Assembly: GCA_964395765.1 (NCBI GenBank)
Contig: CAYNCU010000183.1
Span: 1 to 8,915 of the forward strand
Direction: 5' to 3'
Source of the DNA: DATDPY01 sp964395765
GTDB taxonomy: Bacteria > Bacteroidota > Bacteroidia > Cytophagales > Cyclobacteriaceae
DNA length: 8,915 bases
The notes under the pieces were generated by a model. The model ran no database searches. It saw only the letters and a list, made by a program, of their open reading frames with translations, and was not told the DNA's origin. This document shows, piece after piece, positions 1 through 7,300 of the stretch. Position numbers and translations under genes: made by a program. How positions within the stretch are numbered: position 1 is the first letter of the stretch; the number at the start of each line of letters is the position of its first letter.

Positions 1-1098
1 ACGCTTGCCGTTTCAGCCATTTTTCTGCTTTGTATTAATCCGAACTATCTATATTCTGCAGGGTTCCAACTGTCCTATCTTGCTGTTACCGGCATTATAT
101 ATTTTCAGCCGAGGATCTATCGTCTTATTACTTTCGAAAATGATCTGGTCGATTATTTATGGAAGCTGATCAGTGTCTCCATTGCCGCACAATTGACAAC
201 CTTCCCGGTCTCCTTTTATTATTTTCACTCCTTTCCTGTATATTTTTTACTCGCTAATGTTGTTGCCATTCCTGCGGCCTTCCTGATTCTTATCCTTGGG
301 CTCTCGATAATGGCGTTCAGTTTCATTCCACTCATTGCGCATGGGATAGGAACACTTGAAACCCAGACTGTTCATGGGTTCAATTTTTTCATCTCTTCAA
401 TTGCTGATTTTCCGGGCTCACAGGTCCGTGGCATTCACCTGACGCTATCCATGGTGCTGATAATTTTCTTTATCCTACTCATGTTAATGGCGTTGTTGAG
501 CGAAAAGAAAGTCGGATACCTGTATGGAATCCTGGGAGGCCTTTACCTTTTTTTCCTGATTTCCTTCCTCACATTAATAAGGTCCTTTCACCAGCAGAAA
601 ATAATATTTTACAACTCCAGGTCGTCTCCATTAATTGAACTTGTAAATGGCAGGCATGGCCATGTGATTACCGATTCGGCTTTAATTAAAGTACCCGGAA
701 AAATTGAAAAGATCATCGGGAATCATTGTTTGGCTGAAGGACATCCTTTCTGCGTTTCTGAAAATCAAAAATCGATGCCAGGCATAGGCCATGGGATTAT
801 TTCCGGTTTCAATTTATATGTTTGGGAGAAAAGATCGATTTTGATAATCAGGGATGTGAAGAAGTACTTCAATCCAGTGCAAAAAAAAATATTAACTCCT
901 GATTATGTTGTCCTGTCGGGAAATTCAGGATATTATACAAGCCAGCTTATTAAAATTTTTCATCCGGGATTATGGATAATCGACGCTTCATGTTACCGTC
1001 AATCAGCGGAAAAAGCTGAAATGGAATTAAATAAAGACCATTTACGATTTGTTTCCCTTAAGCAATCCGGGGCTTATACCAGTAGTGTGAATCCATAA
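1..1098 (+). CDS. comEC: ComEC/Rec2 family DNA-uptake channel protein, 5'-truncated
   Basis: This is the C-terminal 365 residues of a ComEC/Rec2-type inner-membrane protein. The family forms the channel that passes single-stranded DNA into the cytoplasm during transformation. The frame is open from base 1, so the true start lies upstream; the TTG at 193 is internal. Window residues 18-34 (NPNYLYSAGFQLSYLAV) and about 62-92 (AAQLTTFPVSFYYF, then FPVYFLLANVVAIPAA) match the conserved competence-domain core. Hydrophobic spans lie near residues 19-36, 57-75, 80-115, 148-165 and 171-193. A soluble tail of about 170 residues follows. In many ComEC proteins this tail is a metallo-beta-lactamase-like domain. 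Here its equivalent region (residues 301-307, DYVVLSG) lacks the histidine/aspartate metal ligands, so it is probably not catalytic. Such tails appear common in Bacteroidota, from memory. Natural competence of this organism is not proven by the gene. Confidence 0.92.
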   Translation, partial: TLAVSAIFLLCINPNYLYSAGFQLSYLAVTGIIYFQPRIYRLITFENDLVDYLWKLISVSIAAQLTTFPVSFYYFHSFPVYFLLANVVAIPAAFLILILGLSIMAFSFIPLIAHGIGTLETQTVHGFNFFISSIADFPGSQVRGIHLTLSMVLIIFFILLMLMALLSEKKVGYLYGILGGLYLFFLISFLTLIRSFHQQKIIFYNSRSSPLIELVNGRHGHVITDSALIKVPGKIEKIIGNHCLAEGHPFCVSENQKSMPGIGHGIISGFNLYVWEKRSILIIRDVKKYFNPVQKKILTPDYVVLSGNSGYYTSQLIKIFHPGLWIIDASCYRQSAEKAEMELNKDHLRFVSLKQSGAYTSSVNP

Positions 1099-1183
1099 GA
1101 ATCCGGTGACGCGTTATAGGGTTAGGAATATTTCTCTTCTTGAATATTTTTCCTATTTTAGGAGTTGATTGAAGCATAAACCT

Positions 1184-1720
1184 ATGTATAGAAAGACTGT
1201 ACTTATAATAATGTTTGCCTTTACCATTTTTCTGGTAAAAGCGCAAACCAATATAATGAACAAAGGATTTAACAATCTTGTCCTGGGAATCACGGAAAGC
1301 CAGCTGGATGATATTGTTGGTTTCCCAGGCACCAAAATCAATGCTGATGATTATTACAGCAAGGAAGTACAGGGCCGGAAAAAAGAAAACCTGCCGGAAT
1401 TCAAAACCGGTTTCGACCAGTGTGAAGAATATAAATTCATTATGCCTATTCCGGTAACGCGAGTTTTTCTTAAGGAGAGCAAAGTGGTAATGATAGAAGT
1501 CAGCAGTTATCCTGATTTTACACGTCCCATCTGCCTGGATTCAAAAACGGCTGCCGGTCTGAAATTCTGGGATTCAAAAGATTCCATGGAAAAACTTTAC
1601 GGCAAAAATTACCGGGCCGACAAATCCGCAGATGGAAATACTTCCTATTACTATTATGATTCGAAAGGAATTGGCTTTGCGGTTACCAATAATGAAGTCC
1701 GGATCATATATTTCTATTAA
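1184..1720 (+). CDS. Small secreted protein of unknown function (paralogue A)
   Basis: I do not recognise a named family. The 178-residue product begins with a clear signal peptide: basic MYRK, hydrophobic core, and LVKA before Q21, a typical Bacteroidota cleavage point. The mature protein should therefore be periplasmic or exported. A TTG at 1169 lies four bases after GGAG, but the ATG at 1184 gives a normal signal peptide, so I prefer it. After the signal, residues 27-49 (KGFNNLVLGI, then VGFPGTKI) resemble the short 'GIT..xV..lG.P' unit of BamE/SmpA-like small envelope proteins; this is a weak analogy. The C-terminal part has SSYPDF, an ICLD cysteine, KFWD and a final GIGFAV..NEVRIIYFY strand pair. 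The protein aligns almost end to end with the product of 2807-3337. It follows comEC by 85 bases with no terminator visible, so readthrough from comEC is possible. A weak -7-like TATTTTAG sits at 1154-1161 without a convincing -33. Confidence 0.85.
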   Translation: MYRKTVLIIMFAFTIFLVKAQTNIMNKGFNNLVLGITESQLDDIVGFPGTKINADDYYSKEVQGRKKENLPEFKTGFDQCEEYKFIMPIPVTRVFLKESKVVMIEVSSYPDFTRPICLDSKTAAGLKFWDSKDSMEKLYGKNYRADKSADGNTSYYYYDSKGIGFAVTNNEVRIIYFY

Positions 1721-1896
1721 TTTATTTCGCCACGGCATTCATGGTTGCCTCCTTCTCCAAAATTTCAAAACGTCCGGATTAATCTCTAACCTCCTTAACA
1801 TTCACATTGATTGCTATAAGCCGATCTTTTCAGGTATTAAAGTGATAAAATGTAATGTTCCTTTGGTTTCGGCAATTGAAAGCATGACGTCTATGT

Positions 1897-1925
1897 AAAA
1901 GAGAAGCCGGCATATGCCGGCTCCC
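1897..1925 (-). terminator. Intrinsic terminator acting on the minus strand
   Basis: Plus-strand arms 1902-1911 and 1916-1925 form a 10-base-pair, GC-rich stem on the minus-strand RNA (two G-U pairs) around an ATAT loop. The inner 18 bases (1905-1922) are a perfect palindrome. A CTTTT tail follows on the minus strand. The plus strand has no U-run after the hairpin, so it is unlikely to terminate the gene at 1184-1720. Confidence 0.6.
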
Positions 1926-2053
1926 GTTAACAACAAACGATTAACTATGCAAAAATCATTTGGTTGTTAGTTCATTGATTATGAATGAAATTACCAGTGT
2001 AACTATGAAATTTTTTAATACCCCTCGAAATGCCAATTGAAATAATCCTATTC
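1897..2053 (-). ncRNA. Candidate structured small RNA, about 155 nt
   Basis: This is a predicted transcription unit with no reading frame. On the minus strand a perfect TAnnTTTG -7 element (TATCTTTG, plus-strand 2058-2065) is followed by about 155 bases that end in an intrinsic terminator at 1897-1925. Two further hairpins lie just before the terminator. One is TTCATT/AATGAA with a 7-base loop (1971-1989). The other is TAACAAC(C)AAA pairing with TTTGTTGTTA with one bulged base (1928-1937 with 1959-1969). The three hairpins are nearly back to back, as in stable bacterial RNAs. I cannot assign it to a known family. The size would fit 6S RNA, but the 5' and 3' ends do not obviously pair into a long closing stem. 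The exact 5' end is estimated from the promoter. An unrelated untranslated leader or chance structure remains possible. Confidence 0.4.
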
Positions 2054-2057
2054 TTTA

Positions 2058-2090
2058 CAAAGATAGTTTTATAATAAAAACGTATTAAAA
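2058..2090 (-). promoter_or_regulatory. Bacteroidota-type promoter for the candidate small RNA
   Basis: On the minus strand, TATCTTTG (plus-strand 2058-2065) fits the TAnnTTTG -7 consensus exactly. A TTTT at 2087-2090, 21 bases upstream, is a three-of-four match to the TTTG -33 element. No protein-coding frame follows on that strand before the terminator at 1897-1925. Confidence 0.5.
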
Positions 2091-2249
2091 CCGGAATTAG
2101 TTTCAATCAACATTAATAAAAATTAAATACTTTATGATTTTTTTAAAAAATGTTAAATATTTTGAAAATTAAAATAAAATAGTTGAAAAACATGAGACAT
2201 GATTGAATCGGTGACATCAAGTTAACAGGGGAATGATGTTAAGGTAATT

Positions 2250-2281
2250 AAAAAATAACATAATGCGACCCTAAAATCGCA
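2250..2281 (-). terminator. Weak possible terminator after the small minus-strand gene
   Basis: On the minus strand, TGCGA and TCGCA (plus-strand 2264-2268 and 2277-2281) form a 5-base-pair stem with an 8-base loop. A run of six T lies about eight bases beyond it (2250-2255). It starts about 35 bases after the stop at 2317. The short stem and the delayed T-run make this only tentative. Confidence 0.25.
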
Positions 2282-2316
2282 GGCCTCACCGATACGATCG
2301 CACGTTTTGATAATTT

Positions 2317-2574
2317 TTAATTAAGAAGATTTACAGGAAGCTTTACCTGGTCGGCATAAAATTTCATTCGGGAATGTCGGGAATCCAGAGGTTCTACTTT
2401 TTGTATCCTATCAATTTTGGGATTGTAAAAGACCTCCACAAAATAACCATTGACCAGGTAGAGGTTAATTTTGTGTTTATAGTACCAGATAGAAACAATG
2501 AAGTCGCCTTTTCCATATAGGAGTCTCAGTTTTTCCCCCATTGAAAGCAGGCTGAAGTTTCTTTTTGATACCAT
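2317..2574 (-). CDS. Small conserved-looking hypothetical protein, 85 aa
   Basis: This 85-residue soluble protein has no signal peptide or membrane segment. The function is unknown. The composition is protein-like: FSLLSMGEKLRLLYGKGDFI, then a strand-rich centre (VSIWYYKHKINLYL, VNGYFVEVFYNP) and a polar C-terminal tail ending in LPVNLLN. The pattern looks like a small family I believe occurs in Bacteroidota, but I cannot name it. Independent support comes from a good promoter 30 bases upstream of the ATG (2604-2634) and GAGG shortly before the start. The gene sits alone on the minus strand between two plus-strand paralogues and points away from the one at 2807. A weak hairpin at 2264-2281 may end the transcript. 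I am fairly sure it is a real gene, but nothing here shows its job. Confidence 0.72.
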   Translation of the reverse strand: MVSKRNFSLLSMGEKLRLLYGKGDFIVSIWYYKHKINLYLVNGYFVEVFYNPKIDRIQKVEPLDSRHSRMKFYADQVKLPVNLLN

Positions 2575-2603
2575 ACCTCAATCTCTTATTATTCAATTTA
2601 CCC

Positions 2604-2634
2604 TAAAATTAACATTTAAACAAGTACTTGCAAA
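2604..2634 (-). promoter_or_regulatory. Bacteroidota-type promoter for the 85-aa gene
   Basis: On the minus strand, TTTG (plus-strand 2631-2634) is followed after 19 bases by TAATTTTA (2604-2611), one mismatch from TAnnTTTG. Spacing and position, about 30 bases before the ATG ending at 2574, are those expected for the Bacteroidota housekeeping sigma factor. Confidence 0.6.
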
Positions 2635-2710
2635 TCCCCATAAACCAAGCTAAGGTTGCAGTATATTCGGATTAAGGGTGAGGGAATTTGCCTTGATTTA
2701 TACGAAAAAA

Positions 2711-2743
2711 ATTGAAATATATTTTATTCCTATGTTATATTTG
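2711..2743 (+). promoter_or_regulatory. Bacteroidota-type promoter for the second secreted paralogue
   Basis: ATTG at 2711-2714 is followed after 21 bases by TATATTTG at 2736-2743, an exact TAnnTTTG match. Transcription would start near 2750, downstream of the in-frame GTG at 2678. This supports the ATG at 2807 as the true start and leaves a leader of about 57 bases. Together with 2604-2634 it forms a divergent promoter region. Confidence 0.6.
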
Positions 2744-2806
2744 AAAAGAAATACATTCCGGATTGAAAGGGTTTTTTCCGTTAATTGTAAGGTTAAATCA
2801 ATAATT

Positions 2807-3337
2807 ATGAGAAATCTCGTAATAATTCCACTATTACTGGCCGGGTTAATTTCCCAGGCTCAGATGATCTATCCCAAGAAGGGATATGAAGATATTAATA
2901 TCGGAATTACCTATGAAGATGTAATCTGGATCCTTGGATTTGACGGTTCCAAGATTTCAAAAGACAGTGCCCCGGAGATGTTAAAGGCCCCAGCAGACGA
3001 ACTGGGAATCGATTATGACTATATTGTGAACTTCAGATATATCATGGATCTCCCGGTGACCAGTGTTTATATAAAAGGAAACCTTGTGGTCATGTTTACT
3101 TTAAGCAGTTACCCCGAATATAACCAGTTTATCTGCCAGGATATAAAGACAACCAACGGAGTAAAATTCTGGGACAATCTCGATAAGGTAAAAAGCCAAT
3201 TTGGTGACAAACCTTTGAAGCTGTCTTATGGCGAAGGCAACCTTTCTTATTATGCTTATAAGGAGGCGGGAATTTGTTTCGGCATTGATAATAACCAGGT
3301 CAGAACCATATTAATTTTTGACCCTGACTTTAAGTAA
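2807..3337 (+). CDS. Small secreted protein of unknown function (paralogue B)
   Basis: This 176-residue exported protein is a paralogue of the product of 1184-1720. The frame is open back to a GTG at 2678, but the ATG at 2807 gives a textbook signal peptide (MRN, hydrophobic core, SQA before Q19) and lies just after a good promoter. The upstream 43 codons are therefore probably not translated. Shared blocks with the first copy are KG(F/Y)..-.-GIT (residues 25-35), the GF.G(S/T)KI block, (F/Y)(K/R)(F/Y)IM..PVT.V, VVM...SSYP, IC.D.KT..G.KFWD, (T/L)SYY.Y and GI.F...NN.VR.I. By eye identity is roughly 35-40% over the mature part. The ICQD cysteine is shared, while a second cysteine (AGICFG) replaces the one the first copy carries earlier (DQCEEY). 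Conserved glycines and aromatic residues suggest the same compact fold. The function is unknown; the lipoprotein gene begins 64 bases downstream and could be co-transcribed. Confidence 0.87.
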   Translation: MRNLVIIPLLLAGLISQAQMIYPKKGYEDINIGITYEDVIWILGFDGSKISKDSAPEMLKAPADELGIDYDYIVNFRYIMDLPVTSVYIKGNLVVMFTLSSYPEYNQFICQDIKTTNGVKFWDNLDKVKSQFGDKPLKLSYGEGNLSYYAYKEAGICFGIDNNQVRTILIFDPDFK

Positions 3338-3401
3338 TTTGATAATTTCATAAAAAATAAATAATTAGCAGCCAAATGTTGCATTAAACAATCTTAACAC
3401 T

Positions 3402-4301
3402 ATGAAATCATTGATCATCAAGCAAAGACTATTTTACCTGTTTATGGTAATGGTATCGGCCGGATTATTATCCTGCGGGGGAAGTAAAAAACAGGAAAAA
3501 GCTTCCGGGGAATTTGACTCTGCTGCGAATGCTGTTCAGAACCAGGTAAAAAAGGTAATTTATCAGGTACCTCCTCCTTCACAAATACCTTATATTATTC
3601 AATCCACCGGAGCCGATTTCGACCATACTATGGTAAACAGCCTGGATAAAGAAAAAAAATATCTTGCTACTAATAAAATTGCAGCCTTAAATCTTGGTGT
3701 ATATGCCACCGACATAGGCTACCTCGTTACCTATGAACAGGTACAGGATGCCCTGAATTATATGAAAGGCTGCCTTGATATCAGTGATTACCTGGGATTG
3801 AAAAATGCCCTTGACATGGAGATTGTCAACCGGTTTCAATCCCATCTGAATGAAAAGGACTCCCTGGCCAATATAATTAACCAGGCCATCGCCAACAGTG
3901 ACAAATATCTAAAGGAAACCGACAGGGACAATATAGCATCTCTTGTGGTGGCAGGGACGTTTATCGAGGGATTGTATATATCGACTCAATTGGTAGCCCG
4001 TTACCCGAAAAATATTCTGCCTGACGACTCCAGAAATTTGATACTTACGCCATTGATCAATATTATTCTCCAGCAGCAAAAACCGCTGGAGGACCTGATC
4101 AATCTTTTAAAAAGTATTAACATGAAAGATGATTGGATTGACGGCCTGGTCAACAGCCTGGTTGAACTGGACAATAATTACAAGCAACTGGATATCCAGG
4201 ATAAAATTAAAAATAACAAGGGTTACCTGGTCCTGTCGGATAAAACCCTCGAAAGAATTACCATACAGGTAAATAAAATCAGAACTACGGTAACCTATTA
4301 G
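3402..4301 (+). CDS. Envelope lipoprotein of unknown function, upstream of the ABC transporter
   Basis: This 299-residue predicted lipoprotein has a signal peptide with a lipobox LLSC, so Cys25 should be lipidated after cleavage; GGSKKQEK follows. A proline-rich linker (PPPSQIPY, residues 57-64) leads to a mostly helical domain. Its most characteristic stretch is residues 93-121 (IAALNLGVYATDIGYL, then YEQVQDALNYM). I recall similar uncharacterised Bacteroidota lipoproteins but no function. No enzyme motif is visible. Destination, inner or outer membrane, cannot be decided from the sequence. The gene ends 92 bases before the large ABC transporter with the same orientation, which suggests a periplasmic partner role. 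The strong terminator between them means they are probably transcribed separately or coupled only by readthrough. The ATG at 3402 is preceded by little Shine-Dalgarno sequence, normal for this phylum. Confidence 0.9.
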   Translation: MKSLIIKQRLFYLFMVMVSAGLLSCGGSKKQEKASGEFDSAANAVQNQVKKVIYQVPPPSQIPYIIQSTGADFDHTMVNSLDKEKKYLATNKIAALNLGVYATDIGYLVTYEQVQDALNYMKGCLDISDYLGLKNALDMEIVNRFQSHLNEKDSLANIINQAIANSDKYLKETDRDNIASLVVAGTFIEGLYISTQLVARYPKNILPDDSRNLILTPLINIILQQQKPLEDLINLLKSINMKDDWIDGLVNSLVELDNNYKQLDIQDKIKNNKGYLVLSDKTLERITIQVNKIRTTVTY

Positions 4302-4316
4302 AGGGAAATTTTCCCT
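4302..4316. repeat. Short inverted repeat just after the lipoprotein stop
   Basis: AGGGAAA and TTTCCCT (7-base arms around a single T) begin inside the TAG stop region of the lipoprotein gene. With almost no loop it would form poorly as a full hairpin. It may add to the terminator at 4324-4360 or be incidental. Confidence 0.35.
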
Positions 4317-4323
4317 TAAGATG

Positions 4324-4360
4324 AAAAAAGTATTGAGAGCCTGCTTTCAATACTTTTTTT
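4324..4360 (+). terminator. Strong intrinsic terminator after the lipoprotein gene
   Basis: A-run and GTATTGA (4324-4336) pair perfectly with TCAATAC and a T-run (4347-4359) around a 10-base loop, giving a 13-base-pair stem with a seven-T tail at 4354-4360. The A-run on the other side means it could also act on the minus strand. It separates the lipoprotein gene from the ABC transporter gene. Confidence 0.85.
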
Positions 4361-4393
4361 ATTACATTTAGTTATTAAACCCTTCTTGACAAT

Positions 4394-7300
4394 ATGAGCG
4401 AGCAATTATTAAAAGCGATTATAAGGTTATTTGTTCTCCTGGCCGAAGTCGATGGGATTTCCGAATTTGAACGTAATACCATACGCATTTTCCTGAATGA
4501 ACGGTTAAACCAGGAAACCGCTTTAAAATATCTTGAATTCCTCAGCCAGGTTGAAAAGGAATATGCAAAGTTTATCCCGGAATCCGAATCTACCCCGGTA
4601 AGAGACCTTTATACTAAAGAAATTATAAGAGTAGCCAATCAGATAAACGTTGAACTGGCGCACCAGCAAAAAATAGTGCTTATGCTCGACCTGGTAACCC
4701 TGATGGTAGCAGATAACGTGATTGAAGACAGGGAAGTCGAAATTGTTAATACCATCGGAAAAGCGATCAAAGTTGACCAGTCCGATATTGATTCACTCAC
4801 CGCATTCGCTGTTGCATCAAAAAGCCAGGATTTTAATCATGAGTCGTTTTTAATCATTTCTCCTGACCATAATGATATTCCTGAAAAGGCAAAATTCTTT
4901 TTAGCACCTAACCTGGACGGCATCCTCACTGTCCTTACCATAAAACATACTACTAATCTATATTTTATAAAATACCTCGGTCACTCGAATATATATCTTA
5001 ATAATATATTACTTAGCCCGGGAATGATCCGAATGATGTCGGTGGGAAGTGCCGTAAGGGCGAAAAACATGAACACCATTTACTATAGCGACATCATTAA
5101 CAGCTTCCGTTCCGAAGAGGCAAGGACAAAAATTACATTTGAAGCAGAACACATCCAGTATAAATTTCGTGGTGGGAAAATAGGGTTGCAGGATATCAAT
5201 ATTTTCGAGGAAGCAGGAACGCTGGTCGGCCTTATGGGGTCCAGCGGTGCCGGCAAATCCACCTTACTGAACATCCTAAACGGGAATGATACACCCTCAA
5301 AAGGCCGTGTACTTATCAACGGCATCGATATTCATAAAGAAAAAGAAAAGATTGAGGGGATTATCGGATATGTTCCCCAGGATGATCTGTTGATGGAAGA
5401 TTTGACCGTATATGAAAACCTGTACTATGCTTCGAAGTTGTGTTTCAGTAATTATACCGAAGATGAAATCCATAACCTGGTCAATCACACGCTGATCAAC
5501 CTGGGTCTTTCGGAAACCCGGGACTTAAAAGTAGGCTCGCCCCTGGATAAAAAAATAAGCGGAGGACAAAGGAAAAGACTGAACATCGGACTCGAATTAT
5601 TACGTGAGCCTTCCGTTATGTTTGTTGATGAGCCGACGTCCGGTTTATCATCGAGGGATTCTGAAAATATCATGGACCTGTTAAAGGAATTGTCCCTGAA
5701 AGGGAAACTGGTTTTCGTGGTTATCCATCAGCCATCATCCGATATTTTTAAATTGTTTGACAAACTGGTTATCCTCGATGTCGGCGGTTACCAGATCTTC
5801 TACGGAAATCCCCTTGAAGCCGCCATTCATTTCAAAAATGCATTTAACCTTGTTGACAGTGACCAGGGAGCCTGCTTCAACTGTGGCAATGTAAATGTTG
5901 AACAGATATTTGATATAATCGAAACAAGAATCGTCAATGAGTTTGGGAAAATAACCCAGGAGCGAAAAGTTACGCCTATCCAGTGGTATCAATTGTTCAG
6001 GGAAAAAATCCATATCCCTGAGGTTGAAAAGGCATCTGAAAAACTCGGCTCAACGCTGAATATTCCAAACCGGATAAAGCAGTTTACCATATTTTCAACA
6101 AGAGATTTTCTTTCCAAAATTTCCAATACGCAATACCTGATCATCAACCTGCTGGAAGCACCTCTGCTGGCTTTCCTGCTCGCCCTGATCATACGGTATT
6201 ATCCAAAGACCGACGCTACCTCTCATTACACCTTCGCGGCGAATGTAAATATTCCGGCTTATATTTTCATGAGCGTGATCGTCGCATTGTTCATGGGATT
6301 AACGGTAAGTGCCGAAGAAATTATACGGGACAGGAAAATCCTTAAAAGGGAATCATTTCTGCATTTAAGTCGTGGAAGCTACCTGGCCTCAAAATTATTT
6401 ATTCTCTTTTCACTTTCAGCTATTCAGACTTTTACTTTCGTTATCATCGGCAATAGTATTCTTGAAGTCAGGGGTATGCTGCTGCCTTTTTGGCTTATCC
6501 TGTTCTCCTCTTCCTGTTTCGCCAACGTGCTGGGTTTGAATATTTCATCATCATTTAATTCTGCTATCACGGTATATATTCTAATCCCTATTATCCTGAT
6601 CCCGCAGTTGATCCTAAGTGGTGTGGTGGTTAAGTTTGATGAACTGAATCCTGAAATCACAACCCGTAGCCGGGTTCCTTTAATCGGGGAAATCATGACT
6701 TCACGATGGGCGTTTGAAGCGGCTATGGTTACTCAATTCAAAAAAAACAATTTTGAAAAGAATTTTTATTCTTACGATCGCAAAATGGGAAATGCGGAAT
6801 ACAAAAACCTGTATTTTGTACCAGCCTTGCAGAACGCTCTCGATGACTGCAATAACTTATTAGAAGATAATGCCCCCAAATCGATCCGTGAAAAAGAAAA
6901 AGATCTTGCCTTGCTTAGGGTAGAAATAGGTAAAGAGCTGAAAATATTCGGGAAAGACCATTTTCCCGATTATGATTTGCTCGACCTCAAGACTTTCAAT
7001 AAAAATGTTTATGATAAGACCAGTGAATTCCTGCAGGTATTGAAAAAAGTTTATGTAAACCGTTATAATGATGAACTTAATATAAAGGATAAACTGATCA
7101 CTGAGATGTCGGACACTCCTGAAAAAAGAGAAGCCTATAACCAGCTTAAGGATGACTATTTAAATGACCGCGTGGAAGAGCTGGTAAAAAACTCCAATGA
7201 TCCTATCAGGATTTTCCAGCAGAATGGCCAGTTAATTCAGAAAATATATCCGATTTTTCTGGAGATCAATAACCCTAAAAACTTGTTTGATTTCAGGACG

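Larger units (their letters stand above)
1721..2316. other. Gene-poor gap of about 600 bases
   Basis: No convincing protein gene lies here on either strand. Bases 1721-1896 hold only short, stop-interrupted frames. Bases 1897-2090 hold the candidate minus-strand small RNA with its promoter and terminator, listed separately. Bases 2091-2240 are very AT-rich, including a T7A6 tract at 2138-2150, and show nothing I can name. An 8-base inverted repeat (ATCGGTGA at 2207-2214, TCACCGAT at 2286-2293) is widely spaced and may be chance. Confidence 0.7.

Noticed and set aside
1169..1183. TTG start at 1169 close to GGAG for the first secreted paralogue
   Set aside because: It adds a charged MKHKP before an already complete signal peptide. 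The ATG at 1184 fits better, and Shine-Dalgarno sequence is a weak guide in this phylum.
1632..1898. Plus-strand open frame of 88 codons overlapping the end of the first paralogue
   Set aside because: It overlaps a better-supported gene in another frame and its sequence does not look like a folded protein; it is a shadow frame.
1722..1900. Possible remnant of a minus-strand coding gene, with short peptides such as EILEKEATMNAVAK before a stop at 1722-1724
   Set aside because: The frame is broken by stops (for example 1779-1781), the pieces are in different frames and I recognise no family. Too little to call a pseudogene.
2678..2806. N-terminal extension of 43 residues on the second secreted paralogue
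   Set aside because: It would bury the signal peptide inside the protein, and a consensus promoter (2711-2743) lies within it.
4363..4370. TACATTTA as the -7 element of a promoter for the ABC transporter
   Set aside because: It is one mismatch from consensus, but the place of the -33 element falls in the terminator stem-loop with no TTTG-like match, so it was not called.
5083..6696. Several minus-strand open frames of 60-90 codons inside the ABC transporter gene
   Set aside because: They lie antisense to a clearly coding sequence with intact ATPase motifs and have no independent signals.
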